Part shown: one piece after another, positions 42,447 to 51,349 of the stretch
Layout of the letters: each line of letters opens with the position of its first letter
How positions within the stretch are numbered: position 1 is the stretch's first letter
Origin: an uncultured Candidatus Melainabacteria bacterium
Lineage (GTDB): Bacteria; Cyanobacteriota; Vampirovibrionia; Gastranaerophilales; Gastranaerophilaceae
Assembly: GCA_934754655.1 (NCBI GenBank)
Contig: CAKVIC010000005.1
Span: 1-64,000, forward strand
Reading direction: 5' to 3'
Length of the DNA: 64,000 bases
Notes under the pieces: model-generated
What the model was told of the DNA's origin: nothing
Database searches by the model: none
What the model saw: the letters and a program-made list of their open reading frames with translations, nothing else
Made by a program: the position numbers and the translations under genes

Positions 42447-43511
42447 CTAAAATTCAAATAAATTTTTTTGTTCGCTAGGCGGTTTTAATCCCAAATGCCT
42501 AAAACCTTCCGGCGAAACCTTTCTACCCCGCGGAGTTCTTTGCAATAAACCTGCTTGGAGCAAGTACGGTTCACATACATCTTCAATCGTGCGTACATCT
42601 TCACTTAAAGCCGCAGCAATAGTTTCAATTCCTACAGGGCCGCCATCGTATTTATTTACAATCAAATTGAGAATTGCTCGGTCAGTTGTGTCTAAACCAA
42701 ATGTATCAATTTTTAAAATATCTAAAGAGTCATTTGCAACTTTTTCGTCAATTATTCCATCATATTTTACAATTGCAAAATCCGCGACTCTCTTAACTAG
42801 CCTGTTTGCAATACGCGGAGTTCCTCTTGAACGCTTTGCAATTGCATTTGCACCTTCTTTTGTTATATCAATATTAAGAATTTTAGCAGTTCTTTGAACC
42901 ACAAGAGCAAGTTCTTCTGTCGAATAAAATTCTAAGCGATGAATCATGCCAAATCTATCTCTTAAAGGGCTTGACAAGTCGCCGGCTTTAGTTGTTGCTC
43001 CAATAAGTGTAAATTTAGGCAATGGAACTCTTAGGGTTTTTGCCGTTTGGCTCTTGCCTGTTGTCATGTCAAGCGTAAAATCTTCCATTGCCGGATACAA
43101 AATCTCTTCTGCAATTTTATTTAAACGATGAATTTCATCAATGAAAAGAATTTCGCCACCTTTTAGTGACATTAAAATCCCTATTATATCGCGCGGTCTT
43201 TCAAGTGATGGTGCAGATGTAAGTTTAAGCTCTGCTCCCATTTGTGAGGCTATGACTCCGGCAATTGTAGTTTTGCCAAGTCCGGGTGGACCATAAAATA
43301 GCATGTGATCAAGTGGGCGCTCACGTCTTTTTGCAGCTTCTAAAGTGATTTTTAGAGTTTCTTTAAGTTCTGATTGCCCGATATAACTATCAAAATCTTT
43401 TGGTCGAATACTACTTTCAAAAGTTTTGTCGTATTCGATTGATTCAGACTTTATGTTTGGATTTTTTATTGTTTTTTTTAAAATATGATTTTCGTCAGAT
43501 AAAATTGTCAT
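42447..43511 (-). CDS. ruvB: Holliday junction branch migration helicase RuvB
   Basis: Encodes 354 residues. Walker A GPPGLGKTT, Walker B LFIDEIHRL, sensor GATTKAG, arginine finger region LRDRFG, and the winged-helix end RTPRGR. It drives branch migration with RuvA; ruvA and ruvC are not in the window. Length matches the family, with an N-terminal extension of about 20 residues. Confidence 0.97.
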   Translation of the reverse strand: MTILSDENHILKKTIKNPNIKSESIEYDKTFESSIRPKDFDSYIGQSELKETLKITLEAAKRRERPLDHMLFYGPPGLGKTTIAGVIASQMGAELKLTSAPSLERPRDIIGILMSLKGGEILFIDEIHRLNKIAEEILYPAMEDFTLDMTTGKSQTAKTLRVPLPKFTLIGATTKAGDLSSPLRDRFGMIHRLEFYSTEELALVVQRTAKILNIDITKEGANAIAKRSRGTPRIANRLVKRVADFAIVKYDGIIDEKVANDSLDILKIDTFGLDTTDRAILNLIVNKYDGGPVGIETIAAALSEDVRTIEDVCEPYLLQAGLLQRTPRGRKVSPEGFRHLGLKPPSEQKNLFEF

Positions 43512-43546
43512 GACATTATTTTATCATAAAAAATGTATTCGTATTG

Positions 43547-44830
43547 TTAAAAATCCGCCGGACATTTTCCTTTTTTCAACATTTCGATTAAAGGAATTAA
43601 ATAAATTTCTTCGTCCTCGCAATTATTTTTTAAGCTATAATATGCCATTTCTGCAAATTCTTTGCATATAGATAAAATTGAATGCTTTTTGATTTTTGTA
43701 TGAATAGCGCTTCTTGCGACATTGTAGCGAGCTTCTTTTATTTCATTTATTGTAAATTTAGATAGCATCATGTCTAATTCATCAAGTGCATCTTTTGAAT
43801 ATAAAAGTCCTTTATAAAGAGCAGGTATTGAATATTCAAGCCCATTGCCGACACAATCGTGGTTTCTGATTTCAATAAAATTTCTTAATCGAACTTCCGG
43901 AAAATAAAGATTTGAATGTAATTTCCAGTCCTCAATTGTTGCAGTAAATCCTTCAAACCCATCTTTCATGAATTGTTTAAAATTAATTCTACCATTTATG
44001 TTAACAGTTCTATTTGCTCTGTTAATAAATATCATCGGAGTTTCAAGTAAAATGTTGATATAATCTGCAAAAGTCATATCACGATTAAATTTTGTTGCAA
44101 ATCCGCAACGCTCGTTATCCGTGTTTAGCCAAGCTAATGCTCTAAAAGATTTATATCCGGTATCAACACCGCCACGAATTCTTGAATTTGCATACATTGC
44201 GGTTGTAAATGGCATCATTAAGTTAACAATTCTAAATTTTTTCATAGAATCTTCTTCTGATGAATAATCAATGCCAACTTGAATTCCTGCAGTTTCTCTC
44301 ATCATAACATCAGAAAGAATTCCCCACATATAATTTGCCATGATGTGATATCTTGGTTTTGGAATCAGTTTAATATTTTTGTATGTAGAAACAGGTGAAA
44401 CGCCCACGTTAAGGAGTTGAATTTCAAATTCTTCTAAAAGAGGTTTGAGCTTGTTGTCTATTAATTCAATTTTTGATTGTAAATCTTTTATTAATTTTTG
44501 TGGCTCTATACTAAGTTCAAATTGAGCTCCCGGCTCAAGAGTAATTGTGTCATGAAGTTTTTTTAAACCTATAATGTTATCATTATCAAGAAGATAGTCC
44601 CAATTATCAGATTTTGCAAAATTTTTTAAAAGTTCGCAAATTCCGAATTCTCCTTCATAAGGAACTTGCAATTTGCTTTTTCTTTCAACAGGAATTCTTT
44701 CATATTCAATTCCTATTTTTTGCTCTGTTTTACAACCATTTTGAAATTCATTGAATAGTTGACAATACTCTAAGTGTTCATTGGTTTTTTCTTTACATTG
44801 ATTCACGACAAACTCCTTATTTATATACAT
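43547..44830 (-). CDS. gshA: glutamate-cysteine ligase, plant/cyanobacterial type
   Basis: Encodes 427 residues. GIEYERIPV, ITLEPGAQFELS, PRYHIMANYM, RETAGIQVGIDYSSEED, and RLRNFIEIRNHD are GCS2/plant-type motifs that bind glutamate and ATP-Mg. It makes gamma-glutamylcysteine, the first step of glutathione synthesis; gshB is not in the window. It could instead serve ergothioneine-like or gamma-glutamyl compounds. Between ruvB and rsmA, divergent from rsmA. Confidence 0.85.
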   Translation of the reverse strand: MYINKEFVVNQCKEKTNEHLEYCQLFNEFQNGCKTEQKIGIEYERIPVERKSKLQVPYEGEFGICELLKNFAKSDNWDYLLDNDNIIGLKKLHDTITLEPGAQFELSIEPQKLIKDLQSKIELIDNKLKPLLEEFEIQLLNVGVSPVSTYKNIKLIPKPRYHIMANYMWGILSDVMMRETAGIQVGIDYSSEEDSMKKFRIVNLMMPFTTAMYANSRIRGGVDTGYKSFRALAWLNTDNERCGFATKFNRDMTFADYINILLETPMIFINRANRTVNINGRINFKQFMKDGFEGFTATIEDWKLHSNLYFPEVRLRNFIEIRNHDCVGNGLEYSIPALYKGLLYSKDALDELDMMLSKFTINEIKEARYNVARSAIHTKIKKHSILSICKEFAEMAYYSLKNNCEDEEIYLIPLIEMLKKGKCPADF

Positions 44831-44930
44831 TTAAACAAAAAAAGTGCAAGAGTCAAATATCTTCTTACAAATTAACTTTACCTCTAATACTAACTTTTAA
44901 CATTTACCTGTTTGTAGTATTATAAATACC

Positions 44931-45767
44931 ATGGTGGACTATTTACAAAGAGCAAAGTTTTTTAGAACAAAAAAACGTTTAGGACAAAATTTTTTAATCA
45001 ATCCTGATGTTATTGATGATATTTTGGAGCAAGCAAATATTACAAAAGAGGACGTTGTTGTTGAAATAGGTGCAGGCGCCGGTTTTGTTACTGAACAATT
45101 AGTAAAATATGCAAAAAAAGTTATAGCGATTGAGCTTGATGAAGATGCAATAAAAGAATTAGAGAAAATTCCTTGTGATAATTTACAGATTATTCATCAA
45201 GATGTTTTAAAAACGGATTTGTCAAATTTATGTGACGAAAAAATAAAAATTGTCGCAAATATTCCTTATTATATAACTTCTCCGATTATTGCGCATTTGT
45301 TGGGTGAAATTGATGATTTAAATAATAGTAACCGAAATAAAATAGTTGATATTATTTTAATGGTTCAAGAAGAGGTAGCAAGGCGTGTTGTTGCAAATGA
45401 AACAAGTCCTTCAAAACAATATGGATTGCTAACTATATTATCTCAATTTTGGGCAGAATGTTCTATTTTTAGACTTGTCGGTAGAAAATCTTTTTATCCA
45501 GCGCCAAAAGTTAATTCAGCATTAATTTATATGAAAGTTCGAACGGAACCTTTATTAAAACTCTCTGATTATAAACATTTTAGACGCACTATAAAAGCAG
45601 CTTTTTCTCAACGTCGAAAAACATTGAAAAATTGCTTAGTAAGTAATGGCTTTTCGCCAGAAAAAGTCAAAGAGGCTTTAAAAAAACTTAATCTTGAAGA
45701 AAATATAAGAGGCGAAAAACTTTCAATTGCTCAATTTGGCGAATTGTCAGAGCTTTTGTTGAAATAA
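44931..45767 (+). CDS. rsmA: 16S rRNA dimethyladenosine transferase
   Basis: Encodes 278 residues. RLGQNFLINPDVIDDIL start, SAM motif VEIGAGAGFVTEQL, and the catalytic NIPYYITSPII. FYPAPKVNSALI and FSQRRKTLKN follow. It dimethylates A1518/A1519 of 16S rRNA. Followed by a terminator, then intergenic repeats. Confidence 0.96.
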   Translation: MVDYLQRAKFFRTKKRLGQNFLINPDVIDDILEQANITKEDVVVEIGAGAGFVTEQLVKYAKKVIAIELDEDAIKELEKIPCDNLQIIHQDVLKTDLSNLCDEKIKIVANIPYYITSPIIAHLLGEIDDLNNSNRNKIVDIILMVQEEVARRVVANETSPSKQYGLLTILSQFWAECSIFRLVGRKSFYPAPKVNSALIYMKVRTEPLLKLSDYKHFRRTIKAAFSQRRKTLKNCLVSNGFSPEKVKEALKKLNLEENIRGEKLSIAQFGELSELLLK

Positions 45768-45787
45768 AGTATATTTATAAAAATTTA

Positions 45788-45814
45788 AAAAGCTCTCTTT
45801 CAAAGAGAGCTTTT
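45788..45814 (+). terminator. terminator of rsmA
   Basis: AAAAGCTCTCTTT/AAAGAGAGCTTTT with a one-base loop region; a very strong hairpin followed by few T residues. Confidence 0.85.
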
Positions 45815-45904
45815 GGATTTATGGTTTGTTGAGTTAATGTGACTGAAGCGTTTATTTTCTGCATCTTGAATTGTAACGAATTTGTTACAAAACTCCTTGA
45901 AAAA

Positions 45905-46047
45905 TGCGAATGTAACGAATTGTAACAAAGTTTACAAAATTTTACAAAAGTCTGAAATTCAATTATAATGCCCTATATGATATGATATGATATGATATGA
46001 TGGGTTAGCCATGAACCCCTAAAGTTTTTCAAAAAAATGCCGTTATT
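45905..46047 (+). promoter_or_regulatory. duplicated promoter/5' leader element, copy B
   Basis: TTTACA 45941-45946, 17-nt spacer, TATAAT 45964-45969, then about five TATGA pentanucleotides (45975-46000) and the mini-ORF ATG AAC CCC TAA at 46011-46022. About 90% of the element is shared with 19542-19686, where one pentanucleotide is altered. Here it sits intact upstream of the EF-hand/LysM gene. Confidence 0.8.
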
Positions 46048-46078
46048 ATCCATGTAAGAAAAATATAAGGAGTTTGTT

Positions 46079-47905
46079 ATGGATTTTAATGTAAATTTTA
46101 AAGGGAAAAGTGAATCTTTTAGTGGAATCAAGGCTGGTGTAAAAAAAGAAAATATGGATAGAAAATTTTACAATGTGTTTGATTATATTGATACAGATAA
46201 AAATGGTATTATGAGTGATAAAGAGATACAAACTTTTTTGCAAAAATTGCAAGATAGCGCAAAAGGTTGGAATTCAGAAAAGTTGTCTAAACGTGAAGCT
46301 CGAAAATTTCTGAAAGAAAATGGGTTGTATACTGAACAATTTAATGAATCGACTTTGTTTGATATGTTGAATCTTTTATCAAACGAGTCTGAAAAAATAA
46401 AATCTACAAATATGACTGATAATGCTTTTGTGATTGTTTACAAAAATGATGAAGAAGAAACTATTTATAATGAAACTCAAAATAATAATGTGAAACGAGA
46501 AATAAAAAATTGTAAAGATGGTGTTGAAGAGATTAAGTATTTTAACGAATCTAATAAGCAATTAGGTTCAAAGAAAACTAATGTAAAAGATGGAGTTGTT
46601 GAATTTTATGATGGTGAAAATAAATTAAATAAAAAAATTATTCAAAAAGATGGTAATATGGAAACTCATATTTTAAAAAAAGATAAGAGCGAATTATTTT
46701 TATCTAAAAAATTGACAACAGATTCTGAGATTGTTTATCAAGAAGATGGTAGTTATGTTGAAACTAAAAATGATGGAACAAAAATTGAAGGTAAACCAGA
46801 TGGTTCAACAAAAACAACAAGTGCTGATAATAAAACTATAACAGAAGTAAACCAAGAAAAAACAGTTGTAACAAAAATTTTGAAAAATGATTCTAAAAGA
46901 GTTATAACAACAATGAATGACGGTACAAAAACTTCCGTTGCAGAAGTTTTTGTGAAAGACAAAAAGATTTCGCAAACAGTTGACGATTTTACAGTTAATT
47001 ATGATTCTGATTTAAATACAAAGGGTGTAATTGTCCAAAATGGTGAAAGCCCTGCGCTGGTTGCAAAAAGATTCAATTGTGATTTAAAAAAATTATTAGA
47101 AGTAAATAAAAGTAAAGTAAAAGGTTCTGGTAATAACCGTTATTTTTTGGTGGGTGAAGAAATTGTAATCCCAAGAGAAATTGGTGCAAAAGAATTTCAA
47201 AGTTTGCAAGCAAATCGCGGTGGTAAAGCCGATGAAATTGGTAAATATGAAGCATATATTGAAGAACAAGATAGAATTGAAGCAGATAAATTTAATGAAC
47301 TAAATCAACAAGCGCAACAAGAGGTAGCAGAATTGAATGCAAAAGACGCGGAAACAAAAAAGACTGCTAAAAATCCAGCAAGATTTACAAAAGAAGAAAT
47401 GGTTAATAACGGCAGATATGTATATCAAGCATTAGCAGGTAAAACTTCGTATGAAGACAAACAAAAGGTTATTAGAATAATAAATCGCTTAGATAAAGAT
47501 TATGTAATAGATTTTTTGAATGGTTATAACACAAAACGCAATGAACAAAGTATAAAAGCAGATAATATTATAAAACAAATAACTACTGAATACGGTTGGA
47601 GTGACAAACAACGAATAAGCGCTGTATCTAAAATAGTTACTTCGGTAATAGAATATTTAAAACAAAATGATTCTAAAAATACATATATTAAGATGTTGAG
47701 TGACGCATTTAAATCATACAAAGCAGATTCTAAAAATAAAAAATTAGCTACAGAAATGGATTCTTATATTGATACTGTATTAAGTATGATTAAAACTCCA
47801 CCAATTAACTCGCTCATGCAAGATTCTTCAATGCTAGAATCGATTTTACCACAAAACCAAATGATGGATTCGAAAGTAATTGAAGCACTAATGCCTGAAG
47901 AATAG
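46079..47905 (+). CDS. EF-hand and LysM-like surface protein with FKGK leader
   Basis: Encodes 608 residues, ribosome-binding site AAGGAG. The N-terminus MDFNVNFKGKSESFSG carries the leader motif at once. A single EF-hand (DTDKNGIMSDKEI) lies near residue 40. Residues ~100-310 are Lys/Thr/Asp-rich repeated strands with DGS/DGT turns (YQEDGSYVETK, TKNDGTKIEG), like bacterial beta-rich adhesins or MORN-like repeats. A LysM-like domain follows (IVQNGESPALVAKRFNCDLKKLLEVN, then FLVGEEIVIP). The C-terminus is helical. Probably binds calcium and cell wall; no classic signal peptide is visible. Driven by the element at 45905. Confidence 0.75.
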   Translation: MDFNVNFKGKSESFSGIKAGVKKENMDRKFYNVFDYIDTDKNGIMSDKEIQTFLQKLQDSAKGWNSEKLSKREARKFLKENGLYTEQFNESTLFDMLNLLSNESEKIKSTNMTDNAFVIVYKNDEEETIYNETQNNNVKREIKNCKDGVEEIKYFNESNKQLGSKKTNVKDGVVEFYDGENKLNKKIIQKDGNMETHILKKDKSELFLSKKLTTDSEIVYQEDGSYVETKNDGTKIEGKPDGSTKTTSADNKTITEVNQEKTVVTKILKNDSKRVITTMNDGTKTSVAEVFVKDKKISQTVDDFTVNYDSDLNTKGVIVQNGESPALVAKRFNCDLKKLLEVNKSKVKGSGNNRYFLVGEEIVIPREIGAKEFQSLQANRGGKADEIGKYEAYIEEQDRIEADKFNELNQQAQQEVAELNAKDAETKKTAKNPARFTKEEMVNNGRYVYQALAGKTSYEDKQKVIRIINRLDKDYVIDFLNGYNTKRNEQSIKADNIIKQITTEYGWSDKQRISAVSKIVTSVIEYLKQNDSKNTYIKMLSDAFKSYKADSKNKKLATEMDSYIDTVLSMIKTPPINSLMQDSSMLESILPQNQMMDSKVIEALMPEE

Positions 47906-47935
47906 TAAAATTAGTACAGAAAGGAGTTGGTAAAG

Positions 47936-48049
47936 ATGAAATGCAACACCACAACCAGCTCCCTTCGCTATCCGGAATTCGTTCACTGTCGTTCACTCAT
48001 TCCGTCCGCAAATCCGCATCTGGGATTATTCGGGGTGTCGGCGGAGTAA
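47936..48049 (+). CDS. 37-codon ORF inside a dispersed repeat
   Basis: ATG 47936 has a strong AAAGGAG upstream and the frame runs 37 codons to TAA 48049. The product is Ser/Pro-rich (CNTTTSSLRYPEFVHCRSL). It lies over the inverted repeat shared with 21141-21183 and may be a by-product of the repeat. A real peptide is possible but unproved. Confidence 0.25.
   Translation: MKCNTTTSSLRYPEFVHCRSLIPSANPHLGLFGVSAE
47965..48016 (-). repeat. dispersed GC-rich repeat
   Basis: Reverse complement of the element at 21141-21183 except for a different short middle. Downstream, GGTGTCGGCGGA/TCCGACCGACACC (48034-48064) and GGGCTAAAGCCC (48070-48081) form further hairpins. Apart from these, 47906-48206 holds no gene; an AT-rich promoter region leads to gpmI. 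Confidence 0.7.
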
Positions 48050-48206
48050 CGTCCGACCGACACCTCACGGGCTAAAGCCCTACCGAAAATCCGCTTTGTA
48101 AAATTTTGTAACTAATAAAAATATTTTTGTTTTTATTAATTTTTCTTTGATGTTTAATATAAGTATGTATATTATTTAGGATATAAAGCAGATAGAGAGG
48201 TGTATA

Positions 48207-49865
48207 TTGAGAGTTGATTTTAATTTGGGGACAAATGTTAACGGTACAATAAAAAGTGCAAAATTCGAAAAAGAAAATTCTGCACAACAAAATCCAAGTT
48301 TTAAAGCCGTTAAGCACGATAAAGTAATGATGATGATTTATGATGGATTTGGAATTGCCCCAAAACTTACTAAAAACAATCCTTTTAAGGATGCTAAAAT
48401 GCCTATTTATAAAGGATTAAAGGCAAATATTAACGGTGATACTTTATTTAGAACGATAGAAGCTGCCGGAGTGCATGTTGGCTTACCTGCCGGCATGGTT
48501 GGGAGTTCTGAAGTTGGGCATAATAATTTAGGCGCTGGTAGATTAGTACCTCAAGATTTAATGATGATTGATAACGCTCTAAATGACGGCAGTTTCTATT
48601 CTAATAAAACAATATTAGAGGCTATGGAGAATGCTAAGCAAACTGGTAAAACAATTCATGTTATGGGGCTATTATCAGATGGTGGCGTGCATTCAGAAAC
48701 AAGACATTTAAATGCTATTATAAAAATGGCGCATGATTTAGGTGTTAATGATATAAAAGTTCACGCATTTCTTGATGGTCGCGATGTTAAAGAAGGTACA
48801 GGTATAGATTATGTTCGCCAAACAAATCAAGTTTTAGCAGAAAATGGTTTCTCTGAAATAGCTTCAATAATGGGCATGACACTTCCAATGGACAGAGCCA
48901 AAAATTGGGAAAAAACCAGTGAAGCATTTGATTTGCTAACTCATGGTAGAAATTATCCTGAAGTTACAGATGTATATGCAGAATTAAACCGTCAGTATCA
49001 TAATGGAGTTGAAGATAGAAATATAATGCCAAGAAAAACAACTTCTTACAAACCTATTTCAGATGGAGATACTGTTATATTCTTTAACTATAGACCAGAC
49101 AGAGCTATTCAAATTACGGATGCGCTTACTCAAGAAAATTGTGTTGCGCCATTTTTAAATGGTAAAAGACAACCTCAAAATTTGAATTTTGTATGCATGT
49201 CACAATATAAACCGGAATTTCAACTACCTGTGGCTTTTGCACCTGAAATGCACCGAAACACTTTAACGCAAATAATGTCAGAAAATTTGTACAGACCTTT
49301 TATATGTACTGAAACAGAAAAACAAGCTCATTTAACTTTCTTTTTTGATGGAAAAAGACATATTAATTTTGATGGTGTAAGTAGCGTTTTCTTAGCTTCT
49401 GAAAAGAAATTTACACCTCCAATGAGACTTGGTCAAATAAAAGAATATTTAAAACTTGCTCTAAAAGACAATACAACAAAATTTATTTTAACAAATTTCG
49501 CAAATCCTGATATGATTGGACATAATGGGACTTACGAAGATGCTGTTAAAGCTTTAGAATATGTGGATAAAGTAACTGGCGAATTATTAAAGCTTGCTCG
49601 TAAATTGGGGGTCGCAGTTGTTGGAACTTGTGACCATGGAAATATTGAAGATATGTCGCAAGGCGGTCATACAAACAATCCTGTGCATTTATTTACGGTT
49701 CTCCCTGGTATGGAAAAAGAAATTGCAAATAAAGAGATAAGATTTACCAATGATAAAACAATGGCACTAAAAGATGTTGCGCCAACAGTGCTTGATATTG
49801 TGGGCGTTAAAAAACCTTACGATATGTCTGGGGAATCAGTATTAGATAGAAAGAAAATTTATTAA
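48207..49865 (+). CDS. gpmI: 2,3-bisphosphoglycerate-independent phosphoglycerate mutase with leader-like N-extension
   Basis: Encodes 552 residues from TTG 48207, supported by GAGAGG at six bases; no ATG lies in frame before the conserved domain. The catalytic core starts at MMMIYDGFGIAP (about residue 42). GSSEVGHNNLGAGRLVPQ holds the phosphoserine; NFANPDMIGH and TCDHGNIEDM hold Mn2+ ligands. It interconverts 3- and 2-phosphoglycerate. The first ~40 residues are absent in usual iPGM and carry NPSFKAVKHDK, the FKG-type motif. Neighbours are not glycolytic. Whether it is the cell's main enzyme or a relocated copy is open. Confidence 0.9.
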   Translation: MRVDFNLGTNVNGTIKSAKFEKENSAQQNPSFKAVKHDKVMMMIYDGFGIAPKLTKNNPFKDAKMPIYKGLKANINGDTLFRTIEAAGVHVGLPAGMVGSSEVGHNNLGAGRLVPQDLMMIDNALNDGSFYSNKTILEAMENAKQTGKTIHVMGLLSDGGVHSETRHLNAIIKMAHDLGVNDIKVHAFLDGRDVKEGTGIDYVRQTNQVLAENGFSEIASIMGMTLPMDRAKNWEKTSEAFDLLTHGRNYPEVTDVYAELNRQYHNGVEDRNIMPRKTTSYKPISDGDTVIFFNYRPDRAIQITDALTQENCVAPFLNGKRQPQNLNFVCMSQYKPEFQLPVAFAPEMHRNTLTQIMSENLYRPFICTETEKQAHLTFFFDGKRHINFDGVSSVFLASEKKFTPPMRLGQIKEYLKLALKDNTTKFILTNFANPDMIGHNGTYEDAVKALEYVDKVTGELLKLARKLGVAVVGTCDHGNIEDMSQGGHTNNPVHLFTVLPGMEKEIANKEIRFTNDKTMALKDVAPTVLDIVGVKKPYDMSGESVLDRKKIY

Positions 49866-49866
49866 T

Positions 49867-51339
49867 ATGAAAATTTATTCTTTAAATAATTTAGATAAAA
49901 TTCAAAAATCTAATTTTCGTAAACAAAAAAATCTTGTTTATTTAAATAATGCGCAAGCTCATCAAACGATGAGTTTTTCGCCTGCAAATGCATATTATAA
50001 TCAAATAACATTTCAGGCAAGAGCAAAAATTGATACAAAAAAATTAGAGTCAACATTAAGTATCTTAGAAAATCAAAACCATAGTATAATTGATTATTTA
50101 TCACAATCAAAAAGCGCGCCACAGAAGGTTTATAATTTTTTGTTGGGAATAACGTCTAATGAAAAATTAGCATCAAAATTTATCAAAGAAATAAACTTCG
50201 ATCCTAAAAAAGCTGATGCTATTGCAAGTTTATTAATAAAAAAAATTGGTGGAAGTGATAATTTTAAAAAATGGTATTTTAATCCGAACGGATACCAAAG
50301 AGCTTATGAAAATTATTTTAAAAAAGAAATTTTTGAAAATGATAATGTAACTTTAAATGATATGGTTAAAATTTCACCAAATTTATTGATTGAATCAATG
50401 AAATTAAAAAGTTTAAAAACGACAGGTACTACAGATTTTGTGTTGGGTAATGTTCCAAAAGACATAGGAACTATAGAAGATTTTCGTCAAATAGCAAAGC
50501 AGGTACGAGAATCTATTTTAGTTAAAGAATTCATAAAATTTAGAGATTTTATGGAAGATACTGAAGCTTTTTCAGAAAAATTCCCTAAAGCAAAAGAAAT
50601 TGCGATTAATCCCGCAAGGTTTGCAAAAGATTTTATCAAATACAAAATGACTGAATATAGGGATGCTCAAACTTCTGTGCAAAAATCTAAATTAGAAGCT
50701 GAAATTCCATTTTTAAAATATTTAAAAGAAACTCAAATTATAGTTAATGGAAAAGAATATACATATAAACCAATTTTGCGTCCATATTCAACAAAAATTT
50801 TGTATTCTTTACAACAAAAAAATACGCAAAACAAATATTTTGTGACAATGGAGATGTTTAATCCGGAAGAAAAAACTTGTGAAAATATCATGAACAAAGA
50901 AAATTCTTGCATGCGTTCAGATTCTCCATATTTAAATGCAATGGTTGATTATTATTTACGATCAAACGGGTGCGAAAATGTTCCGGAAATGAAGTTTTAT
51001 GATTTTAAATCAAATGCTGTTATCTATCCTTTTATTAACGGAAAAAGTATAAAAGAAGAAAATCGTCTTGATGATTATGGTGTTGTAGATGAATATTCTG
51101 CCCTAAAAAAAGAAATGAGACCGCTCACAGAATTAGGAATTTTTATTGCAGATTGTTTTTATGAAAATTTCATGAAAGATGAAAAAACGGGAAAAATCCT
51201 TATTGTAGATAATGGGCACGCAAAATTTTCAAATATATTAAAACCTGGCGTAAAAATGATTCACATGGGATTTCAAGATTTATACGGACGTGATTATGTT
51301 AATTTAGACGCAGGCATTAATCGAGCCTTGAATAAATAA
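49867..51339 (+). CDS. hypothetical protein with kinase-like C-terminal motifs
   Basis: Encodes 490 residues, starting 1 nt after gpmI and therefore co-translated with it. The leader includes NQITFQARAKID near residue 47. Residues 60-230 are helical. From about 290 the layout follows a protein-kinase fold: KYFVTMEMF, a hinge-like AVIYPFINGKSIKEE, a catalytic-loop-like FIADCFYENFMKD, and ILIVDNGHAKF in the DFG position. The usual Lys and HRD residues are not clear. It could be a pseudokinase or an atypical kinase acting on a small molecule or protein. No membrane segment. Confidence 0.55.
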   Translation: MKIYSLNNLDKIQKSNFRKQKNLVYLNNAQAHQTMSFSPANAYYNQITFQARAKIDTKKLESTLSILENQNHSIIDYLSQSKSAPQKVYNFLLGITSNEKLASKFIKEINFDPKKADAIASLLIKKIGGSDNFKKWYFNPNGYQRAYENYFKKEIFENDNVTLNDMVKISPNLLIESMKLKSLKTTGTTDFVLGNVPKDIGTIEDFRQIAKQVRESILVKEFIKFRDFMEDTEAFSEKFPKAKEIAINPARFAKDFIKYKMTEYRDAQTSVQKSKLEAEIPFLKYLKETQIIVNGKEYTYKPILRPYSTKILYSLQQKNTQNKYFVTMEMFNPEEKTCENIMNKENSCMRSDSPYLNAMVDYYLRSNGCENVPEMKFYDFKSNAVIYPFINGKSIKEENRLDDYGVVDEYSALKKEMRPLTELGIFIADCFYENFMKDEKTGKILIVDNGHAKFSNILKPGVKMIHMGFQDLYGRDYVNLDAGINRALNK

Positions 51340-51349
51340 AAATTCGTTA

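Noticed and set aside
45975..46000. TATGA repeats as a CRISPR or VNTR array
   Set aside because: Units are 5 bp with no spacers, so not CRISPR; treated as part of a promoter leader.
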